Source: Erythrobacteraceae bacterium (lineage in GTDB: Bacteria; Pseudomonadota; Alphaproteobacteria; Sphingomonadales; Sphingomonadaceae). From it: DNA of 64,000 nucleotides. How positions within the stretch are numbered: the first letter of the stretch is position 1; every line of letters begins with the position of its first letter. Where the stretch lies: positions 1 through 64,000 of the forward strand of contig JAHEAX010000001.1 in assembly GCA_024642525.1 (NCBI GenBank), read 5' to 3'. Position numbers and translations under genes: made by a program. Of this stretch, positions 33,712 to 46,311 are shown piece by piece. Under the pieces are notes generated by a model. It was given only the letters and a program-made list of their open reading frames with translations, was not told the DNA's origin and searched no databases.

Positions 33712-35058
33712 ATGCCATCTTACGATTATGATCTCTTCACTATCGGCGCCGGTTCCGGCGGCGTTCGCGCTTCCCGCGTTTCAGCAGCGCACGGGGCCAA
33801 AGTGGCGATTGCGGAGGAGTATCGCGTAGGTGGCACTTGCGTCATCAGAGGATGCGTGCCCAAGAAGATGCTCGTTTACGGGGCTCATTTTGCGGAAGAT
33901 CTCGAAGATGCAAAGCAGTTCGGCTGGGAAGTCGGCGAATGCAAATTCGACTGGATAAAATTGCGCGACAATGTGCTGGGCGATGTCGACCGGCTGAACG
34001 GTCTCTACACCGAAACGCTCGAGAACCATGATGTCGATATTTTTCACGAGCGCGCCGAAATCACCGGTGACCACGAAATCACGCTGGCCAGCGGCAAGGT
34101 CATCACGGCCAAGCACATTTTGATCGCTACCGGTGCACGGCCTCATATGCCCGGCTGCCCGGGTCATGAACACGGCATTACCTCGAACGAGGCGTTTCAT
34201 CTGGACGCGCTGCCAAAGCGTATCCTGATTGCTGGTGGTGGATATATCGCCAATGAATTTGCCGGTGTTTTCAATGAATTCGGCACCAAGGTCACAATCA
34301 TCAACCGCAGTGACAGATTGCTGCGTAGCTATGACCAGAGCCTGAGCGACAGGCTGCTGCAAATCTCGCTGATGAAGGGGATCGATTTCCGCTTCAACGC
34401 AGAATTCCGCGGGATTGAAAAGCAGGAAGACGGCACCTTGAACGTGTCCATGACCAATCACGAAGATCTGGAAGTTGATTGCGTAATGTTTGCAACGGGC
34501 CGCGTTCCCAACACGCAGGGACTTGGTCTCGATACGGTTGGCGTGGAAACCGGCAAGAATGGCGAGATCAAGGTCGACCGGTTCAGCAAGACCAATGTCG
34601 ATTATATCTATGCGGTCGGTGATGTGACCGACCGTGTGCAGCTTACCCCGGTTGCCATCCGCGAAGGGCAGGCATTTGCCGACACCACTTTTGGCAACAA
34701 TCCGTCCCACGTGGATTATGACTGCATACCCAGCGCAGTATTCAGCCACCCGCCAATTGCCTCTGTCGGCATGACCGAAGGCGAAGCGAAGAACAAGCTT
34801 GGCTCGGTAAAGGTCTATCAGTCAGATTTCAGGGCGATGAAAAACGTCGTTGCTGGCCGCAATGAACGGTCTCTCTACAAGATGGTCTGTGAAGGCGACA
34901 ATGAACGGATCGTGGGCATCCACATGATTGGCCCCGAAGCGCCTGAGATCATGCAGGCGGCTGCCGTGGCCGTGAAGGCTGGCCTTACCAAGGCAGATTT
35001 TGATGCCACGGTGGCAATCCACCCGACAATGGCGGAAGAACTCGTCCTGCTGCGCTAA
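33712..35058 (+). CDS. gor: Glutathione-disulfide reductase
   Basis: Reduces oxidised glutathione with NADPH. 448 residues. GAGSGGVRASR near 11, redox pair GGTCVIRGCVPKKM near 41, NADPH-binding GGGYIANEFAGVF near 172, AVGDVTDR near 300 and the C-terminal HPTMAEE with the active-site histidine. CAGGAG precedes the ATG at 33712. Flanking genes encode a DUF885 protein and an epimerase; the glutathione link with the GST in the propionate operon is only thematic. Confidence 0.94.
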   Translation: MPSYDYDLFTIGAGSGGVRASRVSAAHGAKVAIAEEYRVGGTCVIRGCVPKKMLVYGAHFAEDLEDAKQFGWEVGECKFDWIKLRDNVLGDVDRLNGLYTETLENHDVDIFHERAEITGDHEITLASGKVITAKHILIATGARPHMPGCPGHEHGITSNEAFHLDALPKRILIAGGGYIANEFAGVFNEFGTKVTIINRSDRLLRSYDQSLSDRLLQISLMKGIDFRFNAEFRGIEKQEDGTLNVSMTNHEDLEVDCVMFATGRVPNTQGLGLDTVGVETGKNGEIKVDRFSKTNVDYIYAVGDVTDRVQLTPVAIREGQAFADTTFGNNPSHVDYDCIPSAVFSHPPIASVGMTEGEAKNKLGSVKVYQSDFRAMKNVVAGRNERSLYKMVCEGDNERIVGIHMIGPEAPEIMQAAAVAVKAGLTKADFDATVAIHPTMAEELVLLR

Positions 35059-35087
35059 ACACGCAGCCATGCGCCAGATTGCCAATT

Positions 35088-35131
35088 GAGAGATGCAGGC
35101 ATACTCTCCCAGCCTGAACGGGAGAGTGGCA
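35088..35131 (+). promoter_or_regulatory. Shine-Dalgarno-sequestering hairpin with a competing stem
   Basis: ACTCTCCC (35103-35110) and GGGAGAGT (35120-35127) form a perfect 8-bp hairpin that hides the ribosome site of the gene starting at 35132. The same CTCTC can instead pair with GAGAG at 35088-35092, an exclusive alternative reinforced by TGC/GCA. This is the layout of a translational switch; its signal is unknown. Confidence 0.5.
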
Positions 35132-36151
35132 ATGGCAGGTACGGTACTGGTTACAGGCGGGACAGGTTACATAGGCGGCGAACTAATCAGGCAATTGCTT
35201 GACCGTGGCTGGAACGTCCACACGACCGTGCGTAACAAGGCGAAAAGCGAAGCGGAGTTGAAGGCACGCTTTGGCGATGCGGGCAACCGGCTGAAGGTAT
35301 TCGAGGCTGAACTGATGTCCGACGATGGCTGGGCAGAGGCGAATGCTGGCTGCACCCATGTCGCCCATGTCGCATCGCCGATTGCCGCTGCCACGCCAAG
35401 GGACGAGAACGAAATGATCGTTCCCGCGCGCGAAGGAACACTCCGCGCGTTACGCTTTGCCAAGGCTGCAGGGGTGAAACGCTTTGTCCAGACCAGCTCG
35501 GTTGCAGCCGTTGCCTATGGCCGAAGCGAAAAGAACTATACCGTCGATGAGAGTGACTGGACCGACATCAGCCACCCGGATGTCTATCCTTACGTCAAAT
35601 CAAAGACCATTTCCGAACGTGCTGCTCGCGATTGGGTTGCGGAAGAGGGCGGCGATATGGAGTTTGTCTCGGTCAATCCCGCAATGGTCCTTGGCCCTGT
35701 CGAAAGCGCCGACTTTTCCGCATCTGTGGAAGCTGTGCTGCAATTGATGAACGGGTCCATGCCGATGGCTCCTGACCTTGGCTTTGCCGTCGTGGACCTG
35801 CGCGATGTGGCGGATCTGCACGTCAAATGCCTCGAACAGCCGGGACTTGGCGGAGAACGGTTCCTTGCCGCTGGCAGGTTCATGAAGATGATCGAGGTCG
35901 GTGAAGTCTTGCGCAGCGGCCTTGGCGAGCAAGCGCGCAAGGTGCCAACCAGGATCATGCCAGGCTGGATGGTTTCCGTGCTGTCGCTGTTCAACCCCGG
36001 AGTCCGTTCAATAAGGAGCGAACTCGGCAAGACACGTCATGTGGACACAAGTCATGCCTTGAACAGGTTGGGGTGGAAAACCCGGGCAGAAGAAGAAAGC
36101 ATCCTCGACTGCGCAAAAAGCCTTATCGAACACGGTGTGGTGAAAGTCTGA
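35132..36151 (+). CDS. NAD-dependent epimerase/dehydratase (dihydroflavonol reductase-like)
   Basis: 339 residues, extended SDR fold. VTGGTGYIGGELIRQLL near residue 7 binds NAD(P), TSSVAAVAYG near 118 and YVKSK near 152 carry the catalytic Tyr-x3-Lys. Resembles dihydroflavonol 4-reductase-like NAD-dependent aldehyde reductases; substrate unknown. ATG at 35132 after GGGAGAG; an in-frame ATG at 35093 abuts GAGAG with no spacing. Its stop shares one base with the next SDR gene. Translation may be gated by the leader hairpin. Confidence 0.83.
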   Translation: MAGTVLVTGGTGYIGGELIRQLLDRGWNVHTTVRNKAKSEAELKARFGDAGNRLKVFEAELMSDDGWAEANAGCTHVAHVASPIAAATPRDENEMIVPAREGTLRALRFAKAAGVKRFVQTSSVAAVAYGRSEKNYTVDESDWTDISHPDVYPYVKSKTISERAARDWVAEEGGDMEFVSVNPAMVLGPVESADFSASVEAVLQLMNGSMPMAPDLGFAVVDLRDVADLHVKCLEQPGLGGERFLAAGRFMKMIEVGEVLRSGLGEQARKVPTRIMPGWMVSVLSLFNPGVRSIRSELGKTRHVDTSHALNRLGWKTRAEEESILDCAKSLIEHGVVKV

Positions 36152-36873
36152 TGGATCTTGCAGGCAAGACAGTTCTGCTAACCGGCGGGACGGCGGGCAT
36201 CGGTCAGTCGCTGGCGCGCCAGATGCTTGCCAAGGGTGCGACAGTCATCGTAACCGGCCGTTCGCCCGAAGGGCTTGAAAAGTCGCGTGCCGATGGCTTC
36301 GAAGCGATTGCCGCTAACCTTTCAGCCCCAGATGGCGCAGAGGCCATTCTTAGCGCGTTGGGTGACCGCGAAATCGATATATTGATCAACAATGCGGGGC
36401 AGGGCGTCGATCATGATTTCAGGGAAGCTGCGCCCGACGTCAATGCTGCAGATGATTGTATTTACGCCAATCTCAATGCGCCAATCCGCCTGATAGCCGG
36501 ACTTCTGCCGCGACTGAAAAGCAGGCATGAAGCGGCCATTGTCAATGTCACGTCCGGCCTCGCCATTGCTCCTAATGCGGGCGCGCCAGTATATTGCGCC
36601 ACCAAGGCGGGATTGCGCAGCTATACCCAGGCCCTTCGCGCACAATTGGCCAATACCAATGTCCAGGTGATCGAGGCACTGCCGCCCATGGTTGATACGC
36701 AGATGACCGCTGGCCGGGGTAACCGGAAAATGTCTGCGCAGGATTGTGCGCGCGAGATTATCTACGCGGTCGAAAATGACCGGCCGGAGGCCAATGTGGG
36801 CATGGTGAAAATCCTGCGGCTGGTGCATTCCATATCGCCCAAACTCGCCGCCAGAATGATGCTGCGATTTTGA
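36151..36873 (+). CDS. Classical short-chain dehydrogenase/reductase
   Basis: 240 residues. Cofactor motif TGGTAGIGQSLA near 10, NNAG near 80, and YCATKAGLRSY near 148 with catalytic Tyr and Lys. The serine of the triad is in NVTSG near 136. Similar to DltE-like and YkvO-type SDRs; substrate unknown. ATG shares one base with the preceding stop (TGATG), so the two reductases form an operon. Confidence 0.85.
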   Translation: MDLAGKTVLLTGGTAGIGQSLARQMLAKGATVIVTGRSPEGLEKSRADGFEAIAANLSAPDGAEAILSALGDREIDILINNAGQGVDHDFREAAPDVNAADDCIYANLNAPIRLIAGLLPRLKSRHEAAIVNVTSGLAIAPNAGAPVYCATKAGLRSYTQALRAQLANTNVQVIEALPPMVDTQMTAGRGNRKMSAQDCAREIIYAVENDRPEANVGMVKILRLVHSISPKLAARMMLRF

Positions 36874-36980
36874 TTTTGTGCGTTGCGCAGTGTCTGAATG
36901 TGATGGCGGTAGGCGCTAGCTATTGACGCTTGGGCTGGCCGGTGGCTAGGCGACATCTATAACTATGTGCAGGAATCCGG

Positions 36981-38513
36981 ATGTCAGCCAATATCGCAGA
37001 AATGGAACGACGCAGGGACGCAGCCCGGCAGGGTGGCGGACAAAAGCGTATCGACGCACAGCATGCCAAGGGCAAGCTGACCGCGCGTGAGCGAATTGAC
37101 GTATTACTCGACGAAGGCTCCTTCGAAGAGCTGGACATGTATGTCGAACATGACTGCACCGACTTCGGCATGGCCGAACAGAAAATTCCCGGTGATGGCG
37201 TGGTTACCGGCAGCGGCACGATCAATGGCCGGCTGGTCTATGTATATAGCCAGGATTTCACCGTTTTTGGCGGCAGTCTGTCGAAACGCCATGCGGAAAA
37301 GATCTGCAAGGTCATGGAAAATGCCATGAAAGTGGGCGCGCCTGTCATCGGCATGAATGACAGCGGCGGCGCGCGCATTCAGGAAGGCGTGGCATCACTC
37401 GGCGGATATGCGGATGTGTTCCAGCGCAATGTGCTGGCAAGTGGTGTCGTGCCGCAGATCAGCCTCATCATGGGCCCATGTGCGGGCGGTGCTGTCTATT
37501 CGCCAGCCATGACTGACTTCATCTTCATGGTGAAGGACAGTTCATACATGTTCGTGACGGGTCCCGACGTGGTGAAAACCGTGACGAATGAAGTCGTGAC
37601 GCAGGAAGAACTTGGCGGCGCAGTGACGCATACGACCAAGACCAGCGTGGCCGATCTGGCGTTCGAAAACGACATTGAAACCTTGCTCGCCACGCGTAAT
37701 TTCTTCGATTTCCTGCCTTTGTCCAACCGCGAGGAAGTTCCAGAACGGCCGACGTCCGATCCGTTTGATCGCGAAATCCCCAGCCTCGACACAGTCATCC
37801 CCGACAATGCCAACCAACCTTATGATATGCATGAAGTCATTCGCAAGGTGCTGGATGAAGGCGATTTCTTCGAAATTCAGCCTGCCCATGCGGGCAACAT
37901 CCTGTGCGGTTTCGGCCGCATGGAAGGCCGCACAGTGGGTGTTGTTGCCAATCAGCCAATGGTGCTGGCAGGCGTGCTGGATATCAACGCATCGAAGAAA
38001 GCCGCACGGTTCGTCCGGTTCTGTGATGCGTTCGAAATCCCGATCCTCACCTTTGTCGATGTGCCCGGCTTCCTGCCCGGCACCGCGCAGGAACATAACG
38101 GCATTATCAAGCACGGGGCGAAACTGCTTTTCGCCTATGCCGAGGCCACCGTGCCCAAAATCACCGTTATCACCCGCAAAGCCTATGGCGGGGCGTATGA
38201 CGTGATGGCATCAAAGCACCTTCGCGGTGATCTCAACTATGCGTGGCCAACTGCAGAAATCGCCGTGATGGGCGCAAAGGGCGCAGTGGAAATCATCTTC
38301 CGGCAGGACGCAGGCGATCCTGAAAAGATTGCCGAGAACACGAAGGAATATGAAGACCGCTTCGCCAACCCCTTCGTCGCTGCATCGCGCGGTTACATCG
38401 ATGAAGTCATCTATCCGCACTCGACCCGCCGGCGTATCGCACTGGGTCTGCGCAAGCTGCGCGGGAAAGTGCTGGAGAACCCGTGGAAGAAGCACGACAA
38501 TATTCCGCTGTAG
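36981..38513 (+). CDS. pccB: Propionyl-CoA carboxylase beta (carboxyltransferase) subunit
   Basis: Transfers CO2 from carboxybiotin to propionyl-CoA, giving methylmalonyl-CoA. 510 residues with two crotonase-like halves; acyl-CoA oxyanion loops [20 protein letters not shown] near 118 and later [30 protein letters not shown] near 358 with the AYGGAYDVM carboxybiotin loop. AGGA lies 7 bases before the ATG. First gene of a nine-gene cluster ending with pccA and csaA; mutase and epimerase for the next steps follow directly. Confidence 0.95.
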   Translation: MSANIAEMERRRDAARQGGGQKRIDAQHAKGKLTARERIDVLLDEGSFEELDMYVEHDCTDFGMAEQKIPGDGVVTGSGTINGRLVYVYSQDFTVFGGSLSKRHAEKICKVMENAMKVGAPVIGMNDSGGARIQEGVASLGGYADVFQRNVLASGVVPQISLIMGPCAGGAVYSPAMTDFIFMVKDSSYMFVTGPDVVKTVTNEVVTQEELGGAVTHTTKTSVADLAFENDIETLLATRNFFDFLPLSNREEVPERPTSDPFDREIPSLDTVIPDNANQPYDMHEVIRKVLDEGDFFEIQPAHAGNILCGFGRMEGRTVGVVANQPMVLAGVLDINASKKAARFVRFCDAFEIPILTFVDVPGFLPGTAQEHNGIIKHGAKLLFAYAEATVPKITVITRKAYGGAYDVMASKHLRGDLNYAWPTAEIAVMGAKGAVEIIFRQDAGDPEKIAENTKEYEDRFANPFVAASRGYIDEVIYPHSTRRRIALGLRKLRGKVLENPWKKHDNIPL

Positions 38514-38603
38514 CACCTGTTTTGCGAGGGATTTGGCGCCAGGTCGGCGCGTGAGTTCTGTCTTAACAAAAGACATCAATGCTAATCCAAACGGGACTTT
38601 GAA

Positions 38604-39065
38604 ATGAAACTTGGCCGTCTCAACCATATTGGTGTCGCAACGCCTTCGATTGCGGATTCCATCGCGCATTTTCGTGATGTCATGGGCGCGAACGACATTA
38701 CAGAACCGTTCGACCTGCCCGAACAAGGTGTGAAAGTCTGCTTCGTCAACACGCCCGCGGATGGCGGCCATGAATCAACGGGACATGGCACGCAGATCGA
38801 ATTGATCGAACCTTATGACGCAAGTTCGCCTATCAACGGGTTCCTCGCCAAGAACCCTGCTGGCGGGCAGCACCATCTGTGCTTTGAGGTTGAGGATATT
38901 GCCGCGGCGCGCGAGTGGTTTGAAGGGCAGGGCAAGCGCATTCTCGGCCCCACGCGCATTGGCGCGCATGGCACACCCATCTTCTTCCTCCACCCCAAGG
39001 ACATGATGGGGCAGCTGACCGAAATCATGGAAACACCCAATTCAGAAAATACGGGAGAGCATTGA
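38604..39065 (+). CDS. mce: Methylmalonyl-CoA epimerase
   Basis: Interconverts (2S)- and (2R)-methylmalonyl-CoA between carboxylase and mutase. 153 residues, vicinal oxygen chelate fold: HIGVATPS near 8 supplies the first metal histidine, GQHHLCFEV near 89 the second, and the distal Glu is in GQLTEIME near 140. Stop overlaps the next gene start by one base (TGATG). Confidence 0.93.
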   Translation: MKLGRLNHIGVATPSIADSIAHFRDVMGANDITEPFDLPEQGVKVCFVNTPADGGHESTGHGTQIELIEPYDASSPINGFLAKNPAGGQHHLCFEVEDIAAAREWFEGQGKRILGPTRIGAHGTPIFFLHPKDMMGQLTEIMETPNSENTGEH

Positions 39066-39847
39066 TGAGCTACGAACATATCAAGGTTGAGGCCGCTGGC
39101 CCCGTCACCACGATTACGCTGAACCGCCCGGAGCGTCTCAATGCCTGCCCGCCCGACATGGCGGTGGAAATTCGCGATGCGCTGGTCGATATCGGTGATG
39201 CACGCTGTTTCATCATCACTGGCGAAGGCCGAGCATTCTGTTCCGGCGCTGATCTTGCGGCACGCGGCGATCGCCCCGTAACCGGCGGGCGCGGCGCGTA
39301 TGATTCCCTCAGCATGAGCTATAATCCGCTGATGGCGCAGATGGCGGAATGCAAGGTCCCCATCGTGACCGCAATCAATGGTCCTGCGGCAGGCGTGGGT
39401 TGTTCCATCGCCCTGGCATCCGATTTCGCAATTGCTGGCAAAAGCGCTTATTTCCTGCAGGCGTTCGTCAACATCGGTCTGGTGCCAGATGGCGGCGCAA
39501 GCTGGATGCTGCCGCGCCTGGTGGGCAAGGCTCGTGCCACGGAAATGATGATGCTTGGCGAGAAGATCGGCGCGGAAAAGGCTGCTGACTGGGGCCTGAT
39601 CTACAAGGCAGTTGAAGATGCTGCCTTGATGGACGAAGCAAAGGCGCTTGCCGCCCGTCTGGCTAATGGCCCGACACTGGCGCTGGGACAGATGCGCGCC
39701 AATATCCAGTTTGCTTTGCAGAATGATTATCCTGCCAGCCTGCATCAGGAAGCGCTTGGCCAATACCGCGCCGGCGATAGTGACGATGCGAAAGAAGGCG
39801 GCGCAGCCTTTCTGATGAAGCGCAAGGCAGAGTTCAAAGGCAGATGA
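39065..39847 (+). CDS. Enoyl-CoA hydratase/isomerase family protein
   Basis: 260 residues, crotonase fold: NRPERLNA near 20, AFCSGADLAARG near 56, INGPAAGVGCSIALASDFAIA near 104 and GLVPDGGASWMLPRLVG near 140 with the catalytic Asp/Glu region. It sits inside the propionate operon with GGGAGAG before the ATG. PaaG/PaaF-like; it could supply acyl-CoA intermediates feeding the pathway, but the exact substrate is unknown. Its stop overlaps the GST gene by 4 bp. Confidence 0.88.
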   Translation: MSYEHIKVEAAGPVTTITLNRPERLNACPPDMAVEIRDALVDIGDARCFIITGEGRAFCSGADLAARGDRPVTGGRGAYDSLSMSYNPLMAQMAECKVPIVTAINGPAAGVGCSIALASDFAIAGKSAYFLQAFVNIGLVPDGGASWMLPRLVGKARATEMMMLGEKIGAEKAADWGLIYKAVEDAALMDEAKALAARLANGPTLALGQMRANIQFALQNDYPASLHQEALGQYRAGDSDDAKEGGAAFLMKRKAEFKGR

Positions 39848-40458
39848 TCTTTTACGACAGTTCGAACCCGGCACCCAATCCGCGCCGTGTCCGCATCTTC
39901 GCCGCTGAAAAGGGGCAGGACCTGCCGACCGAGGTGGTTTCAATTGTCGCGCGCGAACACAAATCGCCCGAATTTCTGGCGCTTAATCCGCGCGGCCAGA
40001 CGCCCGCGTTGAAACTGGATGACGGAACTGTTCTGACTGAAAGCATTGCGATCTGCCGCTACCTCGAAGCGCTCCAGCCGCAACCCGGCCTGTTTGGCAC
40101 ATCGCCAGAGGAAATCGGTGCGGTGGAAATGTGGATACGCCGTGTGGAATTCCTGGTGATGGAGCCGTTGGGCAAGGTCTGGGTCCACACGCATCCGTTC
40201 ACGGCAAAACTGCCGATCGAACGCTTTGCCGAATATGGCGAAAGCAACCGGCCACGCGTGTTCGACGGATATGCCATTTGCGACGAAGCGCTGAGCGATA
40301 CGCCTTTTCTGGCTGGCTCCGACTTCAGCATGGCAGATATTGCCCTTTTTACCACCGTGGAATTCGCGAATTTCGTGGGCATTCAAATGCCTGAGGAACT
40401 TGCCAATTTGCGCGATTGGCACGCGCGAGTATCATCCCGCCCAAGTGCCGACGCCTGA
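39844..40458 (+). CDS. Glutathione S-transferase family protein
   Basis: 204 residues: N-terminal thioredoxin fold (1-80) with [12 protein letters not shown] replacing the usual catalytic Ser/Cys position, [11 protein letters not shown] near 48 with the cis-proline, and [11 protein letters not shown] near 64 for glutathione binding; helical C-terminal domain follows. Overlaps the enoyl-CoA hydratase stop by 4 bp and precedes the mutase by 11 bp. Its role in the propionate cluster is not obvious; detoxification of an acyl intermediate is a guess. Confidence 0.88.
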   Translation: MIFYDSSNPAPNPRRVRIFAAEKGQDLPTEVVSIVAREHKSPEFLALNPRGQTPALKLDDGTVLTESIAICRYLEALQPQPGLFGTSPEEIGAVEMWIRRVEFLVMEPLGKVWVHTHPFTAKLPIERFAEYGESNRPRVFDGYAICDEALSDTPFLAGSDFSMADIALFTTVEFANFVGIQMPEELANLRDWHARVSSRPSADA

Positions 40459-40469
40459 AAGCCGATGTG

Positions 40470-42614
40470 ATGACCAAGCCTACCGAAAATGACTGGCAAG
40501 CACTTGCCGACAAGGAAACCAGAGGCCGAGATCTGACCCGGCAAATGCCGGAAGGGTTCGCGATCAAGCCGCTTTACACAGCGGCCGATGCCGCTGATCC
40601 GGGCCTTCCGGGCTTTGCCCCGTTCACGCGCGGGGTCAAGGCGACCATGTATGCGGGCCGGCCATGGACAATCCGGCAATATGCCGGTTTTTCGACTGCC
40701 GAGGAATCCAACGCTTTTTACAGGCGCAATCTTGCTGCAGGTCAAAAGGGCCTGTCGGTTGCGTTCGATCTTGCCACCCATCGTGGTTACGATTCAGACC
40801 ATCCCCGCGTTGTCGGCGATGTCGGCAAGGCTGGCGTGGCAATTGATACGGTCGAGGATATGCAAATCCTGTTCGACCAGATTCCGCTGGACCAGATGTC
40901 GGTTTCCATGACGATGAATGGCGCGGTCATCCCGATCCTGGCGTTTTACATCGTTGCAGGTGAAGAACAGGGCGTGACGCCTGACCAGCTGTCAGGGACC
41001 ATCCAGAATGACATTCTGAAGGAATTCATGGTCCGCAACACCTACATCTATCCGCCTGCACCAAGCATGCGCATCGTGTCGGACATTATCGCATATACTT
41101 CGGCCAATATGCCGAAGTTCAATTCGATTTCGATTTCCGGCTATCACATGCACGAAGCAGGCGCGACTGCAGTGCAGGAACTGGCTTTCACCATCGCCGA
41201 TGGCAAGGAATATGTAACCCGCGCAATGGAAGCCGGGCTGGATATCGATGCTTTCGCCGGTCGCCTGTCGTTCTTCTTCGGCATCGGCATGAATTTCTTC
41301 ATGGAAATTGCCAAACTGCGGGCTGCTCGCACCCTGTGGTACCGCGTGATGGACGGACTTGGCGCAAAGCAGGAACGCAGCAAGATGTTGCGCACGCACT
41401 GTCAGACATCGGGTGTTTCGTTGCAGGAACAGGACCCTTACAACAACGTCATCCGCACCACGGTGGAAGCGATGGCTGCCACGCTGGGCGGAACCCAGTC
41501 GCTCCATACCAATGCGCTGGATGAAGCCATCGCGCTGCCGACCGATTTCAGCGCCCGCATTGCGCGCAATACGCAGCTGGTGCTGCAGGAAGAGACCGGC
41601 ATCACCAATGTCGTCGATCCGCTGGGCGGCAGCTATTACATCGAGGCATTGACCGCCAAGCTGGTGGAAGATGCCGAAGAATTGATCCGGGAAGTGGACG
41701 GGCTTGGCGGTATGACCGATGCGGTCGCATCGGGTATGCCCAAGCAGCGCATCGAAGAAGCCGCGGCTGCCAAGCAAACCCGTGTTGACCGCGGCGAAGA
41801 TGTCATTGTGGGCGTGAACAAATATCGCCTCGCCAGCGAAGATGCGCTTGATACGCTCGACATCGACAATCACAAGGTTCGCAAGGGCCAGATTGCGCGT
41901 CTCGAGAAGAACCGTGCCAACCGCGACGATGGCGCCTGCAAGGCGGCCTTGAAGGCGCTGACTGAAGGTGCGGCAGGCGGCGGAAACCTGCTGGCATTGG
42001 CAGTGGACGCTGCGCGAGCCAGGGCCACGCTTGGCGAGATTTCGGATGCGATGGAGACGGTTTTCGGGCGTTATGACACGGTGCCGACACCGGTTAAGGG
42101 CGTGTACAAATCCGCCTATGAATTTGATAGGCGCTGGGCGCAGGTGGTGGATGGCGTGGAGGCGGTAAGACGGCGCCTTGGCCGGAAACCGAAGATCATG
42201 GTCGCCAAGATGGGTCAGGATGGCCACGATCGCGGCGCGAATGTGATCGCCAGTGCCTTTTCCGACATGGGCTTTGACGTCGTTTCCGGTCCGCTGTTCC
42301 AGACACCGCAGGAAACGGTGGACATGGCTCTTGCCGAAGGCGTTGATGCCATTGGTGCCAGTTCGCTTGCTGCCGGTCACAAGACCTTGATCCCCGAGTT
42401 GATCGGTTTGCTAAAGGACGCAGGCCGCGCAGATATAAGGGTCGTGGCAGGCGGCGTTATACCGCCACAGGATTATGAATTTTTGCGCGACGCAGGCGTA
42501 CAAGGCATCTACGGCCCCGGTTCCAACGTGATCGAATGCGGCGCAGACATGTTGCGCCTGCTCGGCCACAATATGCCGCCTGCGGGTGAAGAACTGGAAA
42601 GTGAAACCAAGTGA
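40470..42614 (+). CDS. scpA: Methylmalonyl-CoA mutase
   Basis: Adenosylcobalamin-dependent rearrangement of (R)-methylmalonyl-CoA to succinyl-CoA. 714 residues, single-chain type carrying both domains: substrate barrel with [22 protein letters not shown] near 109 and [17 protein letters not shown] near 190, and C-terminal B12 domain with DGHDRG near 586 binding cobalt through the histidine. ATG at 40470 (an in-frame GTG lies 3 bases before). The bioB gene overlaps its stop by 4 bp. Confidence 0.96.
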   Translation: MTKPTENDWQALADKETRGRDLTRQMPEGFAIKPLYTAADAADPGLPGFAPFTRGVKATMYAGRPWTIRQYAGFSTAEESNAFYRRNLAAGQKGLSVAFDLATHRGYDSDHPRVVGDVGKAGVAIDTVEDMQILFDQIPLDQMSVSMTMNGAVIPILAFYIVAGEEQGVTPDQLSGTIQNDILKEFMVRNTYIYPPAPSMRIVSDIIAYTSANMPKFNSISISGYHMHEAGATAVQELAFTIADGKEYVTRAMEAGLDIDAFAGRLSFFFGIGMNFFMEIAKLRAARTLWYRVMDGLGAKQERSKMLRTHCQTSGVSLQEQDPYNNVIRTTVEAMAATLGGTQSLHTNALDEAIALPTDFSARIARNTQLVLQEETGITNVVDPLGGSYYIEALTAKLVEDAEELIREVDGLGGMTDAVASGMPKQRIEEAAAAKQTRVDRGEDVIVGVNKYRLASEDALDTLDIDNHKVRKGQIARLEKNRANRDDGACKAALKALTEGAAGGGNLLALAVDAARARATLGEISDAMETVFGRYDTVPTPVKGVYKSAYEFDRRWAQVVDGVEAVRRRLGRKPKIMVAKMGQDGHDRGANVIASAFSDMGFDVVSGPLFQTPQETVDMALAEGVDAIGASSLAAGHKTLIPELIGLLKDAGRADIRVVAGGVIPPQDYEFLRDAGVQGIYGPGSNVIECGADMLRLLGHNMPPAGEELESETK

Positions 42615-43618
42615 CAATACGCACTGACTGGACGCGCGAAGAAATCGCGGCACTGTTCGATCTGCCGTTCACCGAATTGCTGTTTCGTGCTGCCAGCGTC
42701 CACCGGGAACACCACCGGCCGGACGAAATACAGCTGTGTACCCTGCTATCGATCAAGACTGGCGGTTGCCCTGAAGATTGCGGTTATTGTTCGCAATCCG
42801 TCCATGCCGATAGCGGCGTCGAAGCGACCAAATTGATGGATGTGCGTGCGGTGCTGCAATCAGCCGCGCAGGCGAAGGATAATGGCAGCCAGCGGTTCTG
42901 CATGGGTGCGGCTTGGCGCAACCCGAAAGACCGGGACATGCCCGCGATTGTCGAAATCGTGAAGGGCGTACGCGCCATGGGCCTCGAAACCTGCATGACA
43001 CTCGGCATGCTGTCGCCAAAGCAGGCCGATCTGCTGGCTGAAGCGGGCCTCGACTATTACAACCACAACATCGACAGCAGCCCTGAATATTACGAGCGTG
43101 CAATTACCACGCGCACCATGGCGGACCGCCTGGAAACGCTCCAAAATGTCCGCACGTCAGGGATTAATGTCTGCTCTGGCGGCATTGTCGGCATGGGCGA
43201 AACCCGCGAAGACCGTGTTGGCTTTATCCACACATTGGCCACTTTGCCCCAGCACCCGGAAAGCGTGCCGGTCAATGCACTGGTGCCGGTTAAGGGCACA
43301 GTCCTGGGCGATATGCTGGCCGATACGCCGCTGGCGAAAATCGACGATATCGAATTTGTGCGAACCGTGGCGGCGGCGCGCATAACCATGCCGCTCAGCA
43401 TGGTTCGCCTCAGCGCAGGGCGTGAAAGCATGTCGGACGCGGCGCAGGCATTGTGCTTCATGGCTGGCGCGAATTCCATCTTCACCGGCGACAAATTGCT
43501 GACTGCGCCCAACGCTGGCGACGACAGCGATGCTGCATTGTTCGCCCGCCTTGGCCTGGCACCGATGTCGGGCGAGGAGCCGATGCAGGCGCAGCGCGAA
43601 TTAACTTCGGCAGGCTGA
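42611..43618 (+). CDS. bioB: Biotin synthase
   Basis: Radical-SAM enzyme inserting sulfur into dethiobiotin. 335 residues. The [4Fe-4S] cysteines are C53, C57 and C60 in [13 protein letters not shown]; later [12 protein letters not shown] near 157 and NALVPVKGT near 222 are BioB hallmarks. GTG start overlaps the mutase stop (GTGA), so bioB is translated with the propionate genes, whose carboxylase needs biotin. Other biotin genes are not in the window. Confidence 0.96.
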   Translation: MTIRTDWTREEIAALFDLPFTELLFRAASVHREHHRPDEIQLCTLLSIKTGGCPEDCGYCSQSVHADSGVEATKLMDVRAVLQSAAQAKDNGSQRFCMGAAWRNPKDRDMPAIVEIVKGVRAMGLETCMTLGMLSPKQADLLAEAGLDYYNHNIDSSPEYYERAITTRTMADRLETLQNVRTSGINVCSGGIVGMGETREDRVGFIHTLATLPQHPESVPVNALVPVKGTVLGDMLADTPLAKIDDIEFVRTVAAARITMPLSMVRLSAGRESMSDAAQALCFMAGANSIFTGDKLLTAPNAGDDSDAALFARLGLAPMSGEEPMQAQRELTSAG

Positions 43619-43711
43619 ATTTGCGCACATCGCGTGCGCAGCGACATGTCGTATTTATACAATTCAAGTTACTGTTGCGCAGGTCTACTGGCCCCACTGG
43701 GTCGCCAAACT

Positions 43712-43745
43712 GCATGAAAACCACTCTTGCGGTTGCTTTTCATGC
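43712..43745 (+). promoter_or_regulatory. 34-base inverted repeat before a small secreted-protein gene
   Basis: GCATGAAAA (43712-43720) and TTTTCATGC (43737-43745) form a perfect 9-bp stem. The right arm ends inside a candidate upstream ATG of the next gene; the preferred TTG and G-rich ribosome site lie just beyond. It could be an operator, attenuator or bioB terminator. Confidence 0.4.
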
Positions 43746-43765
43746 GTGAATGGGGGGTAAAGACC

Positions 43766-44200
43766 TTGAAAAAATTGATGATAATCGCCGCAGCCGCATT
43801 TTGCGCAAGTGCACTTCCGGCCACGACCTATGCACAAGACGCCGACGTGGAATTGTCCAAGGTCGATTGGTATCGTGTCTCGATGGTAAAATGGAAGCCC
43901 GGCAAGGCCGAGCGCGCCCATGAAATTACCGAAATGTACCAGAAGATCGACAAGCAGCTGGGCCGCACCGGTTACATGCATTTTCATATGTCGACGGGTG
44001 AATGGAACAGCATTGTCGTATTCCCGATGCGGAATGGGATTGCCGCTATGGGGTGGGCCAACAACCCTGATGGCAAGGAATGGTATGATGCCTTCGTGAA
44101 ATCAGTTGGCGGCGAGGATGAAGCGAAGAAGATCTTCGAGGAATTCGACTCGCTGATTGCCGATCGTCAATTGCAGATTGGCCATATTGATCAGGAGTGA
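43766..44200 (+). CDS. Small secreted protein, probable dimeric alpha/beta-barrel fold
   Basis: 144 residues from TTG at 43766, which gives a tidy signal peptide MKKLMIIAAAAFCAS ending TYAQ; GGGGGG precedes it. A start at ATG 43742 would add eight residues ahead of the signal. The mature part WYRVSMVKWKPGKAERAHEI is reminiscent of NIPSNAP/EthD-like dimeric barrels. It lies between bioB and pccA on the same strand. Function unknown. Confidence 0.65.
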   Translation: MKKLMIIAAAAFCASALPATTYAQDADVELSKVDWYRVSMVKWKPGKAERAHEITEMYQKIDKQLGRTGYMHFHMSTGEWNSIVVFPMRNGIAAMGWANNPDGKEWYDAFVKSVGGEDEAKKIFEEFDSLIADRQLQIGHIDQE

Positions 44201-44268
44201 TCGATAGCTTGATGGATGCCCTCGGTGTCGGCATAGCAGTCTGACTGATTGTCGATACCGGGGTGCCC

Positions 44269-46290
<2,022 letters not shown>

Positions 46291-46311
46291 TGCAGTGACG
46301 GGAGGTGGCAC

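Noticed and set aside
40992-42380. Long minus-strand ORF of 462 codons
   Set aside because: Antisense shadow of methylmalonyl-CoA mutase.
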